Assembly: GCA_021521415.1 (NCBI GenBank)
Contig: JAIQDT010010147.1
Span: forward strand, 1 to 64,000
Direction of reading: 5' to 3'
Source: Bidens hawaiensis
Taxonomy: Eukaryota > Streptophyta > Magnoliopsida > Asterales > Asteraceae
DNA length: 64,000 bases
In this document: piece after piece, positions 10,499 through 22,780 of the stretch
Layout of the letters: each line of letters begins with the position of its first letter
Numbering within the stretch: position 1 is the stretch's first letter
The notes under the pieces: generated by a model
Seen by the model: only the letters and a program-made list of their open reading frames with translations
What the model was told of the DNA's origin: nothing
The model's database searches: none
Translations under genes and position numbers: made by a program

Positions 10499-11007
10499 TG
10501 ATGGTTGGTTAATTTGTATATAATTAAGTTCGTTTATTTATTAGTTTTAACTGTTTATTGTGGGAACTTCGATACTTCATAAGTGTTTATGTATTTCAGG
10601 TTATGGACGTTAAAGTACCTAATTTGGACCTGTACGAGCACGAGATGAAGACCCGGGATGATGTGTGATAGTGTATGATCAAGACTGGAGGATCTGGGTA
10701 AAAGTTGGTTTAGCATATTTTGAAATCAGAGTATCTTATGCTATGTAGAGAAGCAACGCACATCAGGAAGTTTTAAAGTATGGTTTGCTGAATTAGAGTA
10801 TCATACTCTAAAGTTAGAGTACAATTTGTTGAGCCAGAGTACCATTTTCTAAAGCTAGAGTATCATATGCTGGACCAAAGTAAAACTACGGGAGTCGCTA
10901 TTTTAAAACCCTATATAAGGATAAAGTTAGGTTTCATTAGAGACTTCTGGCTGACAGTTTACAGAGCTACAAGAGGGCGATTCCACCATTCCGATTCATA
11001 CCGACAT
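10499..11007 (+). repeat. Left LTR of the Gag-protease element, truncated
   Basis: It begins TGATGGTTGG and stays collinear with 27368-27893, with scattered substitutions and small indels, until CCGACAT at 11001-11007, where Sirevirus sequence takes over. About 680 bp of the LTR is missing at its 3' side. Confidence 0.88.
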
Positions 11008-11416
11008 TGTAGGTTCCCAGCCGGATCACACAAGAATATCTCGTAACACGAGGGTGCGTAATCCCCACATAATATGATACGAGCGTAAGATAGATAATAC
11101 GTTGAACCGATAAAACAAACACACGGCACAATACTAATAAACTCGATTGTATTGCAACACTTCAACACGTGATATCAATAATCACTAACACACGTTCGGA
11201 GAAAAACTTAACTACGATAAGCCGAAGTGGAGGTTTAAATAGACCTCGACAACTTCGCCTAACATACTAGGCGAAGTTGTCATAACTTCGCTTATCCTCC
11301 AAGTTCGCCTACATCCCAGGCGAACTTATACAAAACAATATTCAAAACCAAACAACAATCTAAAACGATTACAGACACATACAAAACACAAGATACTGAA
11401 CTACTGACATTATGCA
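11008..11416 (-). repeat. 3' LTR of the Sirevirus
   Basis: Bounded on the minus strand by TGCATAATG near 11416, next to a polypurine tract, and by ...GGGAACCTACA at 11008. The exact right end is uncertain by a few bases because no second LTR is available. A TATTTAAA box at 11234-11241 could be its TATA element. Confidence 0.65.
11248..11333. repeat. Two perfect palindromes of the GGCGAA motif in the Sirevirus U3
   Basis: The first (11248-11281) has a 14-bp perfect stem, GACAACTTCGCCTA with its complement, around a 6-base loop. The second has a 10-bp perfect stem (AAGTTCGCCT/AGGCGAACTT). They lie immediately upstream of the probable TATA box on the minus strand. Confidence 0.85.
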
Positions 11417-11425
11417 CCAATAGAC

Positions 11426-11435
11426 TCCCCCTTGG
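11426..11435 (-). other. Polypurine tract of the Sirevirus
   Basis: The minus strand reads CAAGGGGGAG about 10 bases before the 3' LTR. Similar GGGGGAG tracts occur at about 12481 and 12612 inside ORF3, fitting the repeated polypurine motifs known from Sireviruses. Confidence 0.75.
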
Positions 11436-11502
11436 CAGTAGCTTCATATCTCTATCTTCATTCTCGTGTCTAGTAATCCCAAAAATCTCGTGCCACCCAT
11501 CT

Positions 11503-14462
11503 TCAAGCATGAACGCTCTGTCTTACACAGACAGAGACCACCCTCTGGTACTTCTTGGCTTCATCTTTCCACGCAGGAATGTAGAATATCTTCTTATCGT
11601 TTAGTACCTGCAAATCAGCTTGAGACAAATTTACCAAGTGCATGGGATCATACACTCTCAGAATCTTCTGTTCATCCTCATCTTCCATAACAGCTTCAGC
11701 TGTTTGACTATCAACGTACCACCACTTGAGACTCTTTAAAACATCCTTGGGCATTATCTTCATCGGCACTTCTTTCAAACACCGAATCGGCTTATATTTC
11801 ATCACCATCCAAGGTTTGCCATCAGCTCGCATTCCCCTTTCCTTATCTTCAACTAACTTCCCTTTCTGAGGCTTTAACAACTCAAACTTCTTCTCTTTCA
11901 CACTTTCTTTCCACACGATCTTCCCAATTATTCTAGTCATATTGTCATCACTCCTATTAATCAATCTCAATTTAGCCAAATCCTTCACCTCACACTCAGG
12001 TAAGGTATTGAGCGATCTCAAAGTCTTCTTAAAATACTGAATCCCATCAAAGCGTTTAATCACAAATAACTTTAACTGCTCATCATACATCCAGCAAATA
12101 ATACCTTTCTTCGACTCAGCATACCCCTTGATATTGTAACTCTTTTTGAACATTGTTGGAACCGCTGGCTTCTTTGTCTTAACAAACCACTGAGCACAGC
12201 CTTCTTTCCATCTCGGCTATTCTTCCCACTCAAACTCATCTGACACATCCATATCTTGACTCACATTCACCTTGTTAACATCTGGAATATCATGTTCTAC
12301 ACTATCATCCACAATCTCACCTTCTTCTATCTCACTATCAATCACAATCTGTTCTCCTATCCTTTCAATCTCATCAATAGTTAACACATCATCTATTAAA
12401 TCATCATCATCACCCAACATTTCCTCATCATCAACAACAACGATATTCTCACCACCTGATCCACCTGATGTACCAGTTGACTCCCCCTGAGATGTGGAAG
12501 TCCCAAGAGTTTGTTCAGTTCTTAGCAACTCACCACCTGCACCTTTCGATGCATTGGGATCATCGTCTCTATCTTGTCTCTTCATGGTTCTCAACTCGTC
12601 GCCCTTGCAGCTCGTCTCCCCCTGAGATGCTAAGAACTCTTTAAGGGCATCAAATAATTTACTGTGTTCAACAAGGAGGGACGACTGTAACTGGTTCTCT
12701 GCCACAAGTCTCTGGATGGCATGAGTTTGGATGAGATTAATTCTTGACTGTTCAGCAACCACTCGTTCAAGAGCTGCTATCCTCTCGGAATCTGATAAAG
12801 TAGCATCAAAATCAAACCTTATGTGAGAAGTGTCTTGAGCATACGGTGGAGGAATGCCCAAACTAACTGGAATATCAGAAGTAGTCTGAAAAGTAACTGC
12901 GGGTTGTATTAAACAGGCATCCCCGCAGTAGCAACTAACGTTGACTCAACAAATCTTGCAACAACCTCCGATGGAGTGACAGTAGGAGGTGGCAAGGAGA
13001 CTATCTCCGGTGCTGTAAATTGAAACGTGGTCGGAGGAACACCAAAGGATGACGATGTGGTCACCACGGGAACACTTGAGGTAATCGGTATTGTCACAGT
13101 CATAGAAGCAGGAACCATAGTCATACCAGATAACGAGGGTGGAGAGAAACGAACCACCCTTGAGCTTTCACCAACTCCTGAACTTTCACCAGCTCTGACC
13201 TTCTTCGATCTTCGTACCAACTTGTCTAACTCCTCCTCATAGTCAGATTCACTGTCATCCGAGTCTTTCTTTCTCTTGCCATGTATTCTTTCTTGTCTGA
13301 CCAGAATCTGTTGTGCTTCAACAGTATCGTCAGTGGAGGAGTCAGAGTCGGTTCTCTCAGAATCCGCCACAGACGTAGCGACCATAGAAATATTCACACC
13401 AGATGCCTCAGCTACTGGGGCTCGAACCTCAGCAGCTGGATCAATTTGTTCCATGTCAAAGAACCCTTGCCCTCCAAAGGCGACTTCAAGATCGACCTGT
13501 TCTTCCGGAGCTGCAACAGGATCAGCAGGCAGTGCTTGCTGTACCACAGGTGGTGGTTGAACCACAGGAGGTGGTTGAGGAACATCAGCCTGTTGCAGTG
13601 CCGGGTCATGAAATTCATCTCCTGGAGGAGCAACATAAGCAGGATTCACCAAATAACCAAACAATGCAGTGTGCCGCGGACGAAGTTCTGGTTTGCTACG
13701 AGCACTTGATGACCTACATTGCGCAAAAATTCTCTTACTCACACTTTCAACATAACGGATAGGACGTCGTTGAGGCAGCGTAGGGGCTACGTGATTCAGA
13801 ATCATCTGTAGGAATCTTGGGTACATCAAAAATCTTTCCCTGGCGACTGCGCGTCTCTGACGATCAATTTCATAAAACACCATATGACTAAAGCTGTAGA
13901 GCTTGTTGTAAGTCAGGGCAGTCATTGCAGATTGCTTCGTTGCCCCCATACCGTCTGTACCAGCTTTACGACCAGACATGCACACTATCATCACGTGCAT
14001 CAGAAACCACCACTGATCTAATAAAAATCCCTTTCTCCGTTGAGTGTCACCTAACAGACCCGAATAACCCATACGCAGAAACGCACCATCTCTGAATGGA
14101 GCCGGAAAATCTGTTGGATCATTTGTAGTTTCAACCCCGAACTGTAAAGCAACCCTTATTTGATCTACCGAGAACTGTACCACCTGATTGTTCACTGTAA
14201 CGCGCATAACCGGAGGATCAACTCTACAGTCATATTCTACCGTTCGCCAAAAGTCTTCGATATTTGGTAGTGAAATGGGGAGAGTAGTCGTGATGGCGTG
14301 AAAAATACGTGAGCGAACGAGGAATGAAATGATCTCACGATAGTCGTCTATACCACTAGCATCCGGATGCAAAGTGATATACATGTTGTGACCCGGAAAG
14401 AACTGTTGGTTGTTGTCACCACCTTCGTAACCTGCACCACCAGCCCCTGCCACAGCAGCCAT
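11503..14462 (-). pseudogene. Sirevirus ORF3 (envelope-position protein), broken
   Basis: Three consecutive minus-strand ORFs belong to one former gene: 14462-12909 (517 codons from ATG, MAAVAGAGG), 12861-12217 and 12153-11503. Between the first and second there is a frameshift near 12900. The second and third share a frame and are split only by one TAG at 12217. The N-terminal part (residues 25-280) looks like a compact globular domain; a Pro- and Ser/Thr-rich linker follows, then a stretch with heptad-like spacing, a very acidic run rich in Asp and Glu, and a C-terminal domain with an IKRFDGIQYF motif. Related C-terminal domains occur near 59050-59330 and 62330-62532. The function of this Sirevirus product is unknown; an envelope role has been proposed only from its position. 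No convincing signal peptide or membrane segment is seen. Confidence 0.7.
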
Positions 14463-14507
14463 ATCTGCACAACAAACGGTCTAAGTTAGAACATTGACGT
14501 AGCAGAT

Positions 14508-14785
14508 CATAACTTCGCCTATTACCATGAGCGAAGTTATGATATCTTTTATGTTTAACTTCGCAGAACCCAACTTCGCCTGAGTAAACAGATCAGAACA
14601 CTTAGGAAAAATTTCATGTACAGGCGAAGTTAGTAATATGGCGTAGTTGAGTACAACTTCGCCCTAAACCCTAACTTCGCCTGAGAACAAACCAGAATAC
14701 TTAAACAAAATATTCTTGAGCAGGCGAAGTTAAACATATGGCGAAGTTGAGTACAACTTCGCCTAAACCCTAACTTCGCCTCCAT
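14508..14785. repeat. GGCGAAGTT palindrome cluster with a 105-bp tandem duplication
   Basis: A perfect 11-bp stem (CATAACTTCGC/GCGAAGTTATG) at 14508-14541 is followed by two diverged units of about 105 bp, each with AACTTCGCC and GGCGAAGTT in both orientations. They lie just upstream of the ORF3 start on the minus strand. Confidence 0.8.
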
Positions 14786-16549
14786 CTGAAACGGCGTAGC
14801 ACGATGATCCTTTCATGGTTTTGTTTGGTAGTTTTTGAGAATGAAAACATGAAAAGATTGTTCAATTGAGATCTAGAAGACCAAATGGGTTACAAGCACA
14901 GTAAAAACAGATAGTTTATCGAGTGTTTAAAGGGTTGCACAAACTATGTCATAAATCGGATCACCAAGGCTCTGATTATCACCAGTAATATAAATTACAG
15001 GTTAAACCGATCCTACACACCTTTATCACGGACAAGAAACAGATAATAATGAGGTTCGATTCAAGGTATAAGTTCGCCGAGGGTTAGAAGTTTGTGGGTA
15101 TAAGTTCGCCGAGGGTTAATAGTTTGGAAAATATTTGACCAAGTTGACCACCGTTTCACCTTATATAGTTTTGAAAATACATGGGCGAAGTTATGGTTAA
15201 CTTCGCCCCTTTGACAACTTCGCCCCTTAGTCAAACAGCTGATCCAACTTCGCTTAATAAACAACTTCGCCTTAAGTGAGATTAAAGAAAAAGGGATCAA
15301 AACTAGTAACCAAGTGTTTATTAAAATGTACCAAGGTATAAAACATAAAACAAAGTAAAGATAATTAATTAAACGGGATCAAATTTCAGTCTTGACGAGA
15401 ACCTGCATGTTTTAGAAAAGATCCGAACAGGAATTATACTAATTAAGTGGCTGTCACATAGGTCCATGTTCAGCGGTATTATGACATAAAGAAACAGGTT
15501 GTAAGCAGGTATAAAACTTAGTATGGTTTTCATCGCTTCTGTGATACGGATTAGGTTCAATTAAGCTCAAACATTAGATGGACATCACATGAAAGATTGT
15601 GATGCCTCCTATCTATTCTCAAAGCGTATTTGGCTTTCCCCATGTCACCCCGAGTTGACTTCGACCCGTAGTGTCTGATTAAACAGTAAGCACACATCGA
15701 GTCTTCTTCCCGTTCTTTCTTTTTTATGCTAGAAATATTCTTTCTTGCCTCTTTCTTGATATTTGAAACAACATAAGCTTCAGAAGGCTTAACAATATAT
15801 ATGTTTTTTTTTAAATAAAGACATTAATACAGCTTCAAATTGTAGACAACTGCAAGTCCCTAATCTGGATCACTGCAGGTACTTGACACTATCTTCTTGG
15901 GATCAGAACACTCACGGGCTCGTGTATGACTGGGTAATCACTTTTCTACCTATCATTCGGAAAGATGTATATGGAGACATGCACAACTCAGAATGATTCT
16001 CCACATTAAATCGAGAAGATTTAGTTTGTATCACTTCTACTTTTACGTACCATAGAAAGCTATCATAACATACAATGACTGTTCTTGAGTCTTTTAGGCC
16101 TAATAACTTCACCAGTTAAGCACACAAAAACAGTTTTCTATCACTTTCCAAGGTTGGATCAATTTTCTTTTAAACATTGTATTGAAACTTCTTACGAAGT
16201 TATAGACTTGAAAAATTATATCATCTCCCAAAAAAAAATTTAAAATTCTATCGCCCCGATCAAGTCAAAGTCTTCAGGTAAACGGCTATCCTGAAGATCC
16301 AATGGATCAGCTGGACCGACCACATACGAGTATGTGTCCTTCTAACTAAGTATGAACGACTATTTTTCAGCGAAAGAATAAAAGCGCATCATAAACCGCC
16401 CCGGTCACTTTCAGTCATCAGGTTAATGGTTATCCTCATAATCTACAAGTAGAAGTAAGGACCAAACATATCCGAAGATATGTCCTTCAAACTTAAGCAA
16501 CCGACATAATTTTAAACGATAGTGATGTTTTTTTTTTTAATAAACCAGG
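14786..16549 (-). other. Sirevirus pol-ORF3 spacer, non-coding
   Basis: Nothing codes here. More AACTTCGCC/GGCGAAGTT motifs occur at about 15182-15272. Two diverged direct repeats of roughly 120 bp, both opening with CGCCCCG(A/G)TCA, lie at about 16250-16370 and 16397-16505. Confidence 0.6.
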
Positions 16550-19500
16550 TTACTTGGGATGGATCATCCCATTAAGCTCAACAAGATTTTGAAAATGGGA
16601 TCGGTCAAACGTTTTAGTAAAAAGGTCGGCAAAATTATCCAAAGAATCAACATTTTCAAGCACAATTAATTTCTTCTCAGCACAATCCCGTATAAAATGA
16701 TGACGAACGTCAATATGTTTAGTTTTGCTGTGTTTGACGGGATTGTTAGTTACTGAGATTGCAGCAGTGTTATCAATGCAAATAGGAGTTTGAGTGAAAT
16801 TCATACCATAATCGTGCAATTGCTGTTGTATCCATAGAACCTGGGAGCAGCAGTTTGATGCTGCCATGTACTCTGCTTCGCAGGTTGAAATGGCTACTGA
16901 GGTCTGCTTCTTGCACTGCCACGACACCAATCTTCCTCCGAGAAACTGACACCCACCGGTTGTTGACTTCCTGTTCTAATTGCAACCTCCATAGTCAGAA
17001 TCTGTGTAAGCTACCAAATCCAGTTCTCCCTCTTTCGTGTACCAAAATCCCAACTTAGGCTTTCCTTTGAGATACCGCAAGATTCTCTTCACTCCCTTCA
17101 TGTGAGATTCCTTCGGGCTTGCCTGAAAATGAGCACAACGACAAACTGCAAACATAATGTCAGGTCTAGATGCAGTTAGATACGTTAAAGAACCTATGAT
17201 TGCTCGATATTGGGTGGGATCAACGTCTTCATCACTGTCAGAATCAGCACCCAGTTTGTGGTTGACGCAAACTGGAGTGTCAAATGAGGTGCTATCGTCC
17301 ATCTTGAAGCGTTTGAGCACATCATGGACATATTTCGTTTGATGAACAAACATCCCATCTTTCTTCTGATCTACCTGCAATCCCAAAAAGAAAGTTAATT
17401 CGCCCATGGCGCTCATTTCAAACCTCTTCTTCATAACTGCTTCAAATTCCTGACACATGGTGACTTTTGATGCAGCAAAAATGATGTCGTCCACATAGAC
17501 TTGAACGAGTAGAAAATCTCCCCCTTTTCTCTTGACAAACAGCGTGCTATCGATCTTTCCTCTTTCGAACCCATTCTCAAGCAAGTATTCGGACAACGTT
17601 GCGTACCAGGCACGAGGGGCCTGATGTAGCCCATATAAAGCTTTACTCAGTTTGTACACATGATCAGGAAAATCTGGGTCAGGGAAACCCGGAGGTTGTT
17701 CAACCTACACCACCTCATCGACTTTACCATTAAGAAAGACACTTTTCACATCTAACTGGAACACTTTCATCTTTTTGTGTGCAGCAAATGCCAAAAATAG
17801 TCGAATTGCCTCCAATCTTACCACAAGAGCAAACACTTAGTTGTAATCGATTCCTTCTTGCTGATTAAACCCTTTTACTACCAGTCTTGCCTTGTTCCGT
17901 ATGATTATCCCTTTCTCATCTCTCTTACATTTAAAAACCCACTTTGTACAGATAGCATTTACGTTCTGTGGTTTTTCAACTAATTTCCATACTTCCATCT
18001 TCTCAAACTGTGCTAATTCTTCTTGCATGGCTTCAACCCACGAGCTATCCTTTAGAGCCATTTGATAATTCTTCGGTTCAATCTGGCTGATGAAGCAGGT
18101 GTACAAGCATTCATTTATGATACCCGTGTCTTTAATGCTTGCGTAAACACATGTGTGTTCATCCAAACTTCTTCTTGTTTGAACACCGTCAGACAGATTA
18201 CCTATCACGTTCTCCAAAGGGTGATTTTTGTGAATTCCAGTAGTCTGAACCGGACCGACTTCCAGATTGTTTTCTAAATTTGAAGAGAGTTCATCAGTGT
18301 GTGATTGATGTTGAGTGTGAAATGGATTGTAGAATTCTTCTTCAATAGAGGCAGCAGGAGTATCAACGGCACTTGACGAGGTTGGTTGACTTTCATCGTA
18401 TTGCTAACGTTGCACAATATTTTCCTCCTCATCATACAGAATCTGTGAAGCAATTTTCTCATCAACTTCTGCAAAATCCAAGTAAGGCACATTAAAAGAT
18501 TTGAATAGTTTATCATAGTCGAAAGCTTCAGCAGGTCCCATGCTAGGCCTTGGTGATTTGTAACTCGTAATGCCAGTGTTACAGACCACCTCAACCTTGT
18601 TGTTCGATAAATTAAAGACTCTTCTGTTGGGAGTCCCAACAACATATCCGACTAAAATACCTTCGTCGGCTTTCTCACCAAATTTAGAGTTTGTCTTTAA
18701 TATCGAACATGGGGACCCGAAAGGTTTGAGACCATTCAAGTTTGGCTTTCTACCATGCATAAGTACATAACAAGTTTTATTTAATCTTTTAATAGTTAAA
18801 ACACGATTAAGGATATAACAGGCTGTGGCAACAGCCTCAGCCCATAACACCACGGGAAGTTTAGCATCTGCCAGCATGGTTCTGGCTCCTTCGATTAGCG
18901 TTCTATTCTTCCTCTCAGCTACTCCATTTTATTGCGGAGTATACGGGGCGATGTACTGATGTTCTATCCCTTTCTGTAAGCAGAACATCTTCATCTGATA
19001 GTTCTTGAACTCTGTACCATTATCACTCCTGATGTACTTAACCTTTCTCCCAACAATATTTTCAACCTTGGTAATCAAGTTAATTACCAACTGAACTGTC
19101 TCATCTTCTGCCTTCAGAAAGTATACCCAAGAGTATAGAGAGTAATCATCGGTTACAACCAAGCAGTATGACGTTCCACCTAGACTCTTTACATTCACAG
19201 GACCAAAGAGATCCATGTGTAGTAGGTCTAGGGTACTGAAAATTGAGTTAACCTTCTTGGAGTGATGATGCTTTTTGTGTTGCTTTATTTTATTGCACGA
19301 CAAGCATTGATCTTCAAAGTTAAAATTCTTCAAGGGAACTCCAAGTACCAGCCCATTCTTAAAAATGTAATTCATTTTGCGAAAATGTATATGTCCCATT
19401 CTTCGATGCCATAACTCTGACTCAGACTCAGTTGCCTTTGACAGAAGACATGACTCTTCTGTTGTCATCTGAGTTGACCTCATATCCATTACATACGTGT

Positions 19501-19857
19501 TCTTTTCTCTTAGAGCTTTCATCACCACCCAGGCCTCTGGTATCTTGAAACCAGGATAAAAAACGATTGCCTCATTTTAGTAAAATGCACCGTGTGTTCT
19601 TTGTTACAAATCTGAGATACACTCAACAAGTTATGCTTCAACTCTTCCACAAAATTCACCTTCTCTAACTTCATTCTTCCATTTGGCACAGTTCCAATAC
19701 CACTGATTCTACCTCCACTCTCTCCAGCGAAACTAACCCTTCCTCCTTGAACAGATTTCCAGTCGCGTAACAATTTCTTGTTACCAGTCATGTGCCGGGA
19801 ACAGCCACTGTCAACAACCCATATATTGTTTACAGCCCTGTTTGACTGTTCCTGCAC
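16550..19857 (-). pseudogene. Sirevirus pol: protease, integrase, RT, RNase H; interrupted
   Basis: Order on the minus strand: protease with DSGCSRHMTG (19857-19522); pre-integrase zinc finger and integrase core (19528-18404); a linker; reverse transcriptase in two pieces (18217-17837 and 17659-16976, with YVDD near the middle of the second); and RNase H (16930-16550). In the integrase, a TAA at about 18929 falls where Gln is usual, directly before the conserved NGVAERKNRT stretch. Further frame changes separate protease from integrase, and RT from RNase H. These genes copy and integrate the element in intact relatives; this copy cannot. Confidence 0.85.
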
Positions 19858-19872
19858 AATTAAAGAAATAGA

Positions 19873-22525
19873 TTAAAATCTGGGGACCCAAGACCTACTG
19901 GTCTTGGGTCGATTAAATCTGTTGTCCGGCATCCAGTACTTTGGTTGCCCAAAGTCAGTTTGAGGATGGTTTCTGTAAGTTCTGAAAGGAAACCTTCTAG
20001 AGGACTGGCTATGATGCCATCCAAACCTTAGTGAATTAACTGAATTATAATTGTTGGTTTGGTAGTTAACTGGGAAAAAATGAGACTGATTTCTTTGAAA
20101 TCTTGGATTAGTCCAATGACTGAAATTTGGTGTGTTCACATTCTTACCAGTATCATAATTAGTATTCGTTTTATTCTCAGTTTTCGGAGGCCTCATACCT
20201 CTAAATTTTCTCAATTTTAGAGGACAATCAGCAACAAGGTGTCCTACTTTATTGCATCTGAAACAACTTCTGTTTTGAACTTTCATCTCAACAGTTGTTG
20301 CAGATGTCGAGGTTGCATTACTACCCGTTTGTCTAACATATGGTGGGATGAACGGATTTAGGGAGGAATTCTTTTCATCGGGCTTATACTCCTTCCACGT
20401 TTTAGTAACACTACCTCTTCTTTTATCTCACCCAATTCGGATGACTTGTCCGAATTTGATGAGACAGAGCTAGGGACAGAAATCGCAACATTAGAACTTG
20501 ACTTACTCGTTTCGCTCTTATTAACTTCAGTTTCTTTAGTAGAAATTTTGATTGGAACTGTCTGACTAATCTCAACATTCGCAGATTGCTGATTACTAGG
20601 ATCATAAGTATAGTTATTGTTATATGGTGGTGGAACTTCAGAAAATCCAATTCCTCCTTTGTTAACCGGAGAATGTTGAGCACTTATGATGTGATCTAGC
20701 ATTGCTGAAGAATTTCTAAGTTGTTCAATTTTTCTGTTTAGTTCCACCACTTTTACCTGGTAATCAGCTATCTGTTTATCTTTTTCAGCAATTAGTTTGG
20801 CTTTTCTTCTAACACTTCATAACTAAGATCAATTACCTGTATTTTTTCAGCTAGACTGGCTTTAAGACTTCTGATATCCTTTTCACTAGCTTTTATTTTT
20901 ACCGAGTAACTATTTTCTCTAGTTTTAGTATAGTGATGATCTTCTTTTAAGGTTTTAAATTGTGTGTCCAAACTAACAAACTGATCAGTTAATGTTTTCA
21001 ATTGTTCAGACAGATTTTCACATTGTTCACAATGAAGTACAGAACTTACCTCAGAGAGCTGATCGTTCACTTCTGCCATATATGCTTGATTTTCTCCCGT
21101 CTCCCTCTCACTTCCTCCAATTTCGATGTTTACCAAATTAGCATGTTCGAACACTTCCTCAACTTGTATATTCCAGTTGTATCCACCATTCTGTCTAGAT
21201 ACCATAGCCCTATTTTCACTACCACCCCCATTCTGTTGTGCAGGCCTGTTCTGACTTCGTTCGACTCTCTCATTTGTACATTCCTTAGCAAAGTGACCAT
21301 TTTGTTGACAGTTGTAACATCAAACCTTTGATTTATCAAACCCTGGTCTTTCTCCAACGAACTTTCTACCCGTTTTCTTCATGAATCTCTTTACCCTTCT
21401 TACTATCATAGCCATCTGCCACTGCAGGTCCATCTCTTCCAAATCATCAGCATCGATCTGATCATAGTCGTCATCCAAAGTTGCAGGGTCGACTATTTTA
21501 CCTTTAATGTAGTTCTCATAAGATGCAATGAAGGATGCATAGAGAGCAAACTGCTGTTCAGCTGATTTAACACTCATGGGCATCTGTGAGTAGTTGTAGC
21601 TTGGAACATTTGACGAGAAATTTCCAGTTGTGGCTTGAGGTTTTGAAGGATTACTACCTCCAGCTATGAAACATACTTCACCATCCATATTGAGAATCAC
21701 ATGACCATCTCGAGTTGAGTTTGAGTTTGATTCTCCCTTTGAGTAGTAGGAAGAGGATTCTGATTTTGAACTTGAGCTTGGAGTGACTTTCGCACCATAC
21801 ATTCCTGGATCCTGAACCTGATCAGTTGGTGTCTCCTTCCGAACCATGTTAAGTTTAAAATTTCGTAATTTATTGACCACTGTTTCCAAATCAATCTTGG
21901 CAAAGTCTTTATCTTCTCTCATCAGAACAGTGTACATTTCCCATTTCGGTGGAAGAGCATCAAGAAGTTTCTCTACTTCCTCTTCTTCCTTGTATTCAAT
22001 GGAGTAATTATTTAGTTCGGTCATCAAGTGATAATATCTTGTGATGATAGCGTCGAGTGATTCATTTTTCAAATACTTGAATACAGAGAATTGGGTTTTT
22101 AGCAGCTTTGTCTTGGAAGCACGTATCCCCACATTACCTTCATATCTATTTTCTAGTGCTTCCCATAGCTCTCTAGCAGTTTTGTATTTCTTGAAGGTAT
22201 GAAGAATCTCTTGTGGAAGAGCCATTGTTATAGCTGGATGAGCTTTACTCTCTGCCTCATACATTTTCTTTTCCTCCTCTTCCATCTTACTGTACTTCTT
22301 AATCTGTTCACGACCTTCAAACAAGGATGTTGGTGGAATGTATCCTTCTTGAATGCAAACCCACATCTTAGCATCTTGATACTTCACATACTGTTCAAAC
22401 CGATCTTTCCATGCAACGAAATCGGTACCCTTAAGCATTTTTGGAGCTTTAGTTGCTGAACCGGATTCAACCTCCATCTTTACCAGTTCTGTAATGTTTA
22501 TTGAAGTCATAGTTGAAAGAAACAC
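19873..22525 (-). pseudogene. Sirevirus Gag, broken by a stop and frameshifts
   Basis: The first ORF (22525-21320, 401 codons from ATG) is a UBN2-type capsid domain. It ends at a TGA directly before an in-frame zinc knuckle (CYNCQQNGHFAKEC); reading continues after it in the same frame, so one codon change, for example CGA to TGA, explains the break. A coiled-coil-like middle (21205-20358) is split near 20800 by the loss of one A in an AGAAGAAAA run. A second knuckle (CFRCNKVGHLVADC) lies at 20286-19873. Two knuckles separated by a coiled coil are a Sirevirus habit. Confidence 0.82.
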
Positions 22526-22555
22526 GACTCGAAATAAAAAGAAAATACTTTCTGT

Positions 22556-22736
22556 GAACAGTGAGCAGATAGCGAAGTTGTTACAACTTCGCTTGAAGCT
22601 TAACTTCGCTTGAAGCTTAACTTCGCTTGAAGCTTAACTTAACTTCGCTTGAAACTTAACGTCGCTGAACACTCAACCTCGCTGCTTCCTAACTTCGCCT
22701 CTTATTAACTTCGCCTAAACCTTATAAGTTCGCTTA
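22556..22736 (-). other. Sirevirus 5' leader remnant with AACTTCGC repeats
   Basis: Eight or more copies of AACTTCGC(T/C) lie in tandem, several as AACTTCGCTTGAAGCTT. Sequence changes abruptly near 22736 to the leader of the plus-strand Gag-protease element. The 5' LTR and PBS expected to the right are absent. Confidence 0.65.
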
Positions 22737-22780
22737 ACCGGGGCGGTTTGGCTAACCCCGGGGGGGCAAGGAGGAATTAT

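Larger units (their letters stand above)
11008..22736 (-). mobile_element. Sirevirus-type Ty1/copia element, 5' truncated and degenerate
   Basis: On the minus strand: leader (22736-22526), Gag with two zinc knuckles and a coiled-coil-like middle, protease, integrase, reverse transcriptase and RNase H (to 16550), a long spacer, a third ORF in the envelope position (14462-11503), polypurine tract, and a 3' LTR (11008 to about 11416). An extra ORF after RNase H and a long Gag mark the SIRE/Maximus lineage. No second LTR is found at the right end. Several stops and frameshifts interrupt all ORFs, so this copy is dead. The likely target was GACAT at 11003-11007; the partner copy is lost. Confidence 0.85.
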
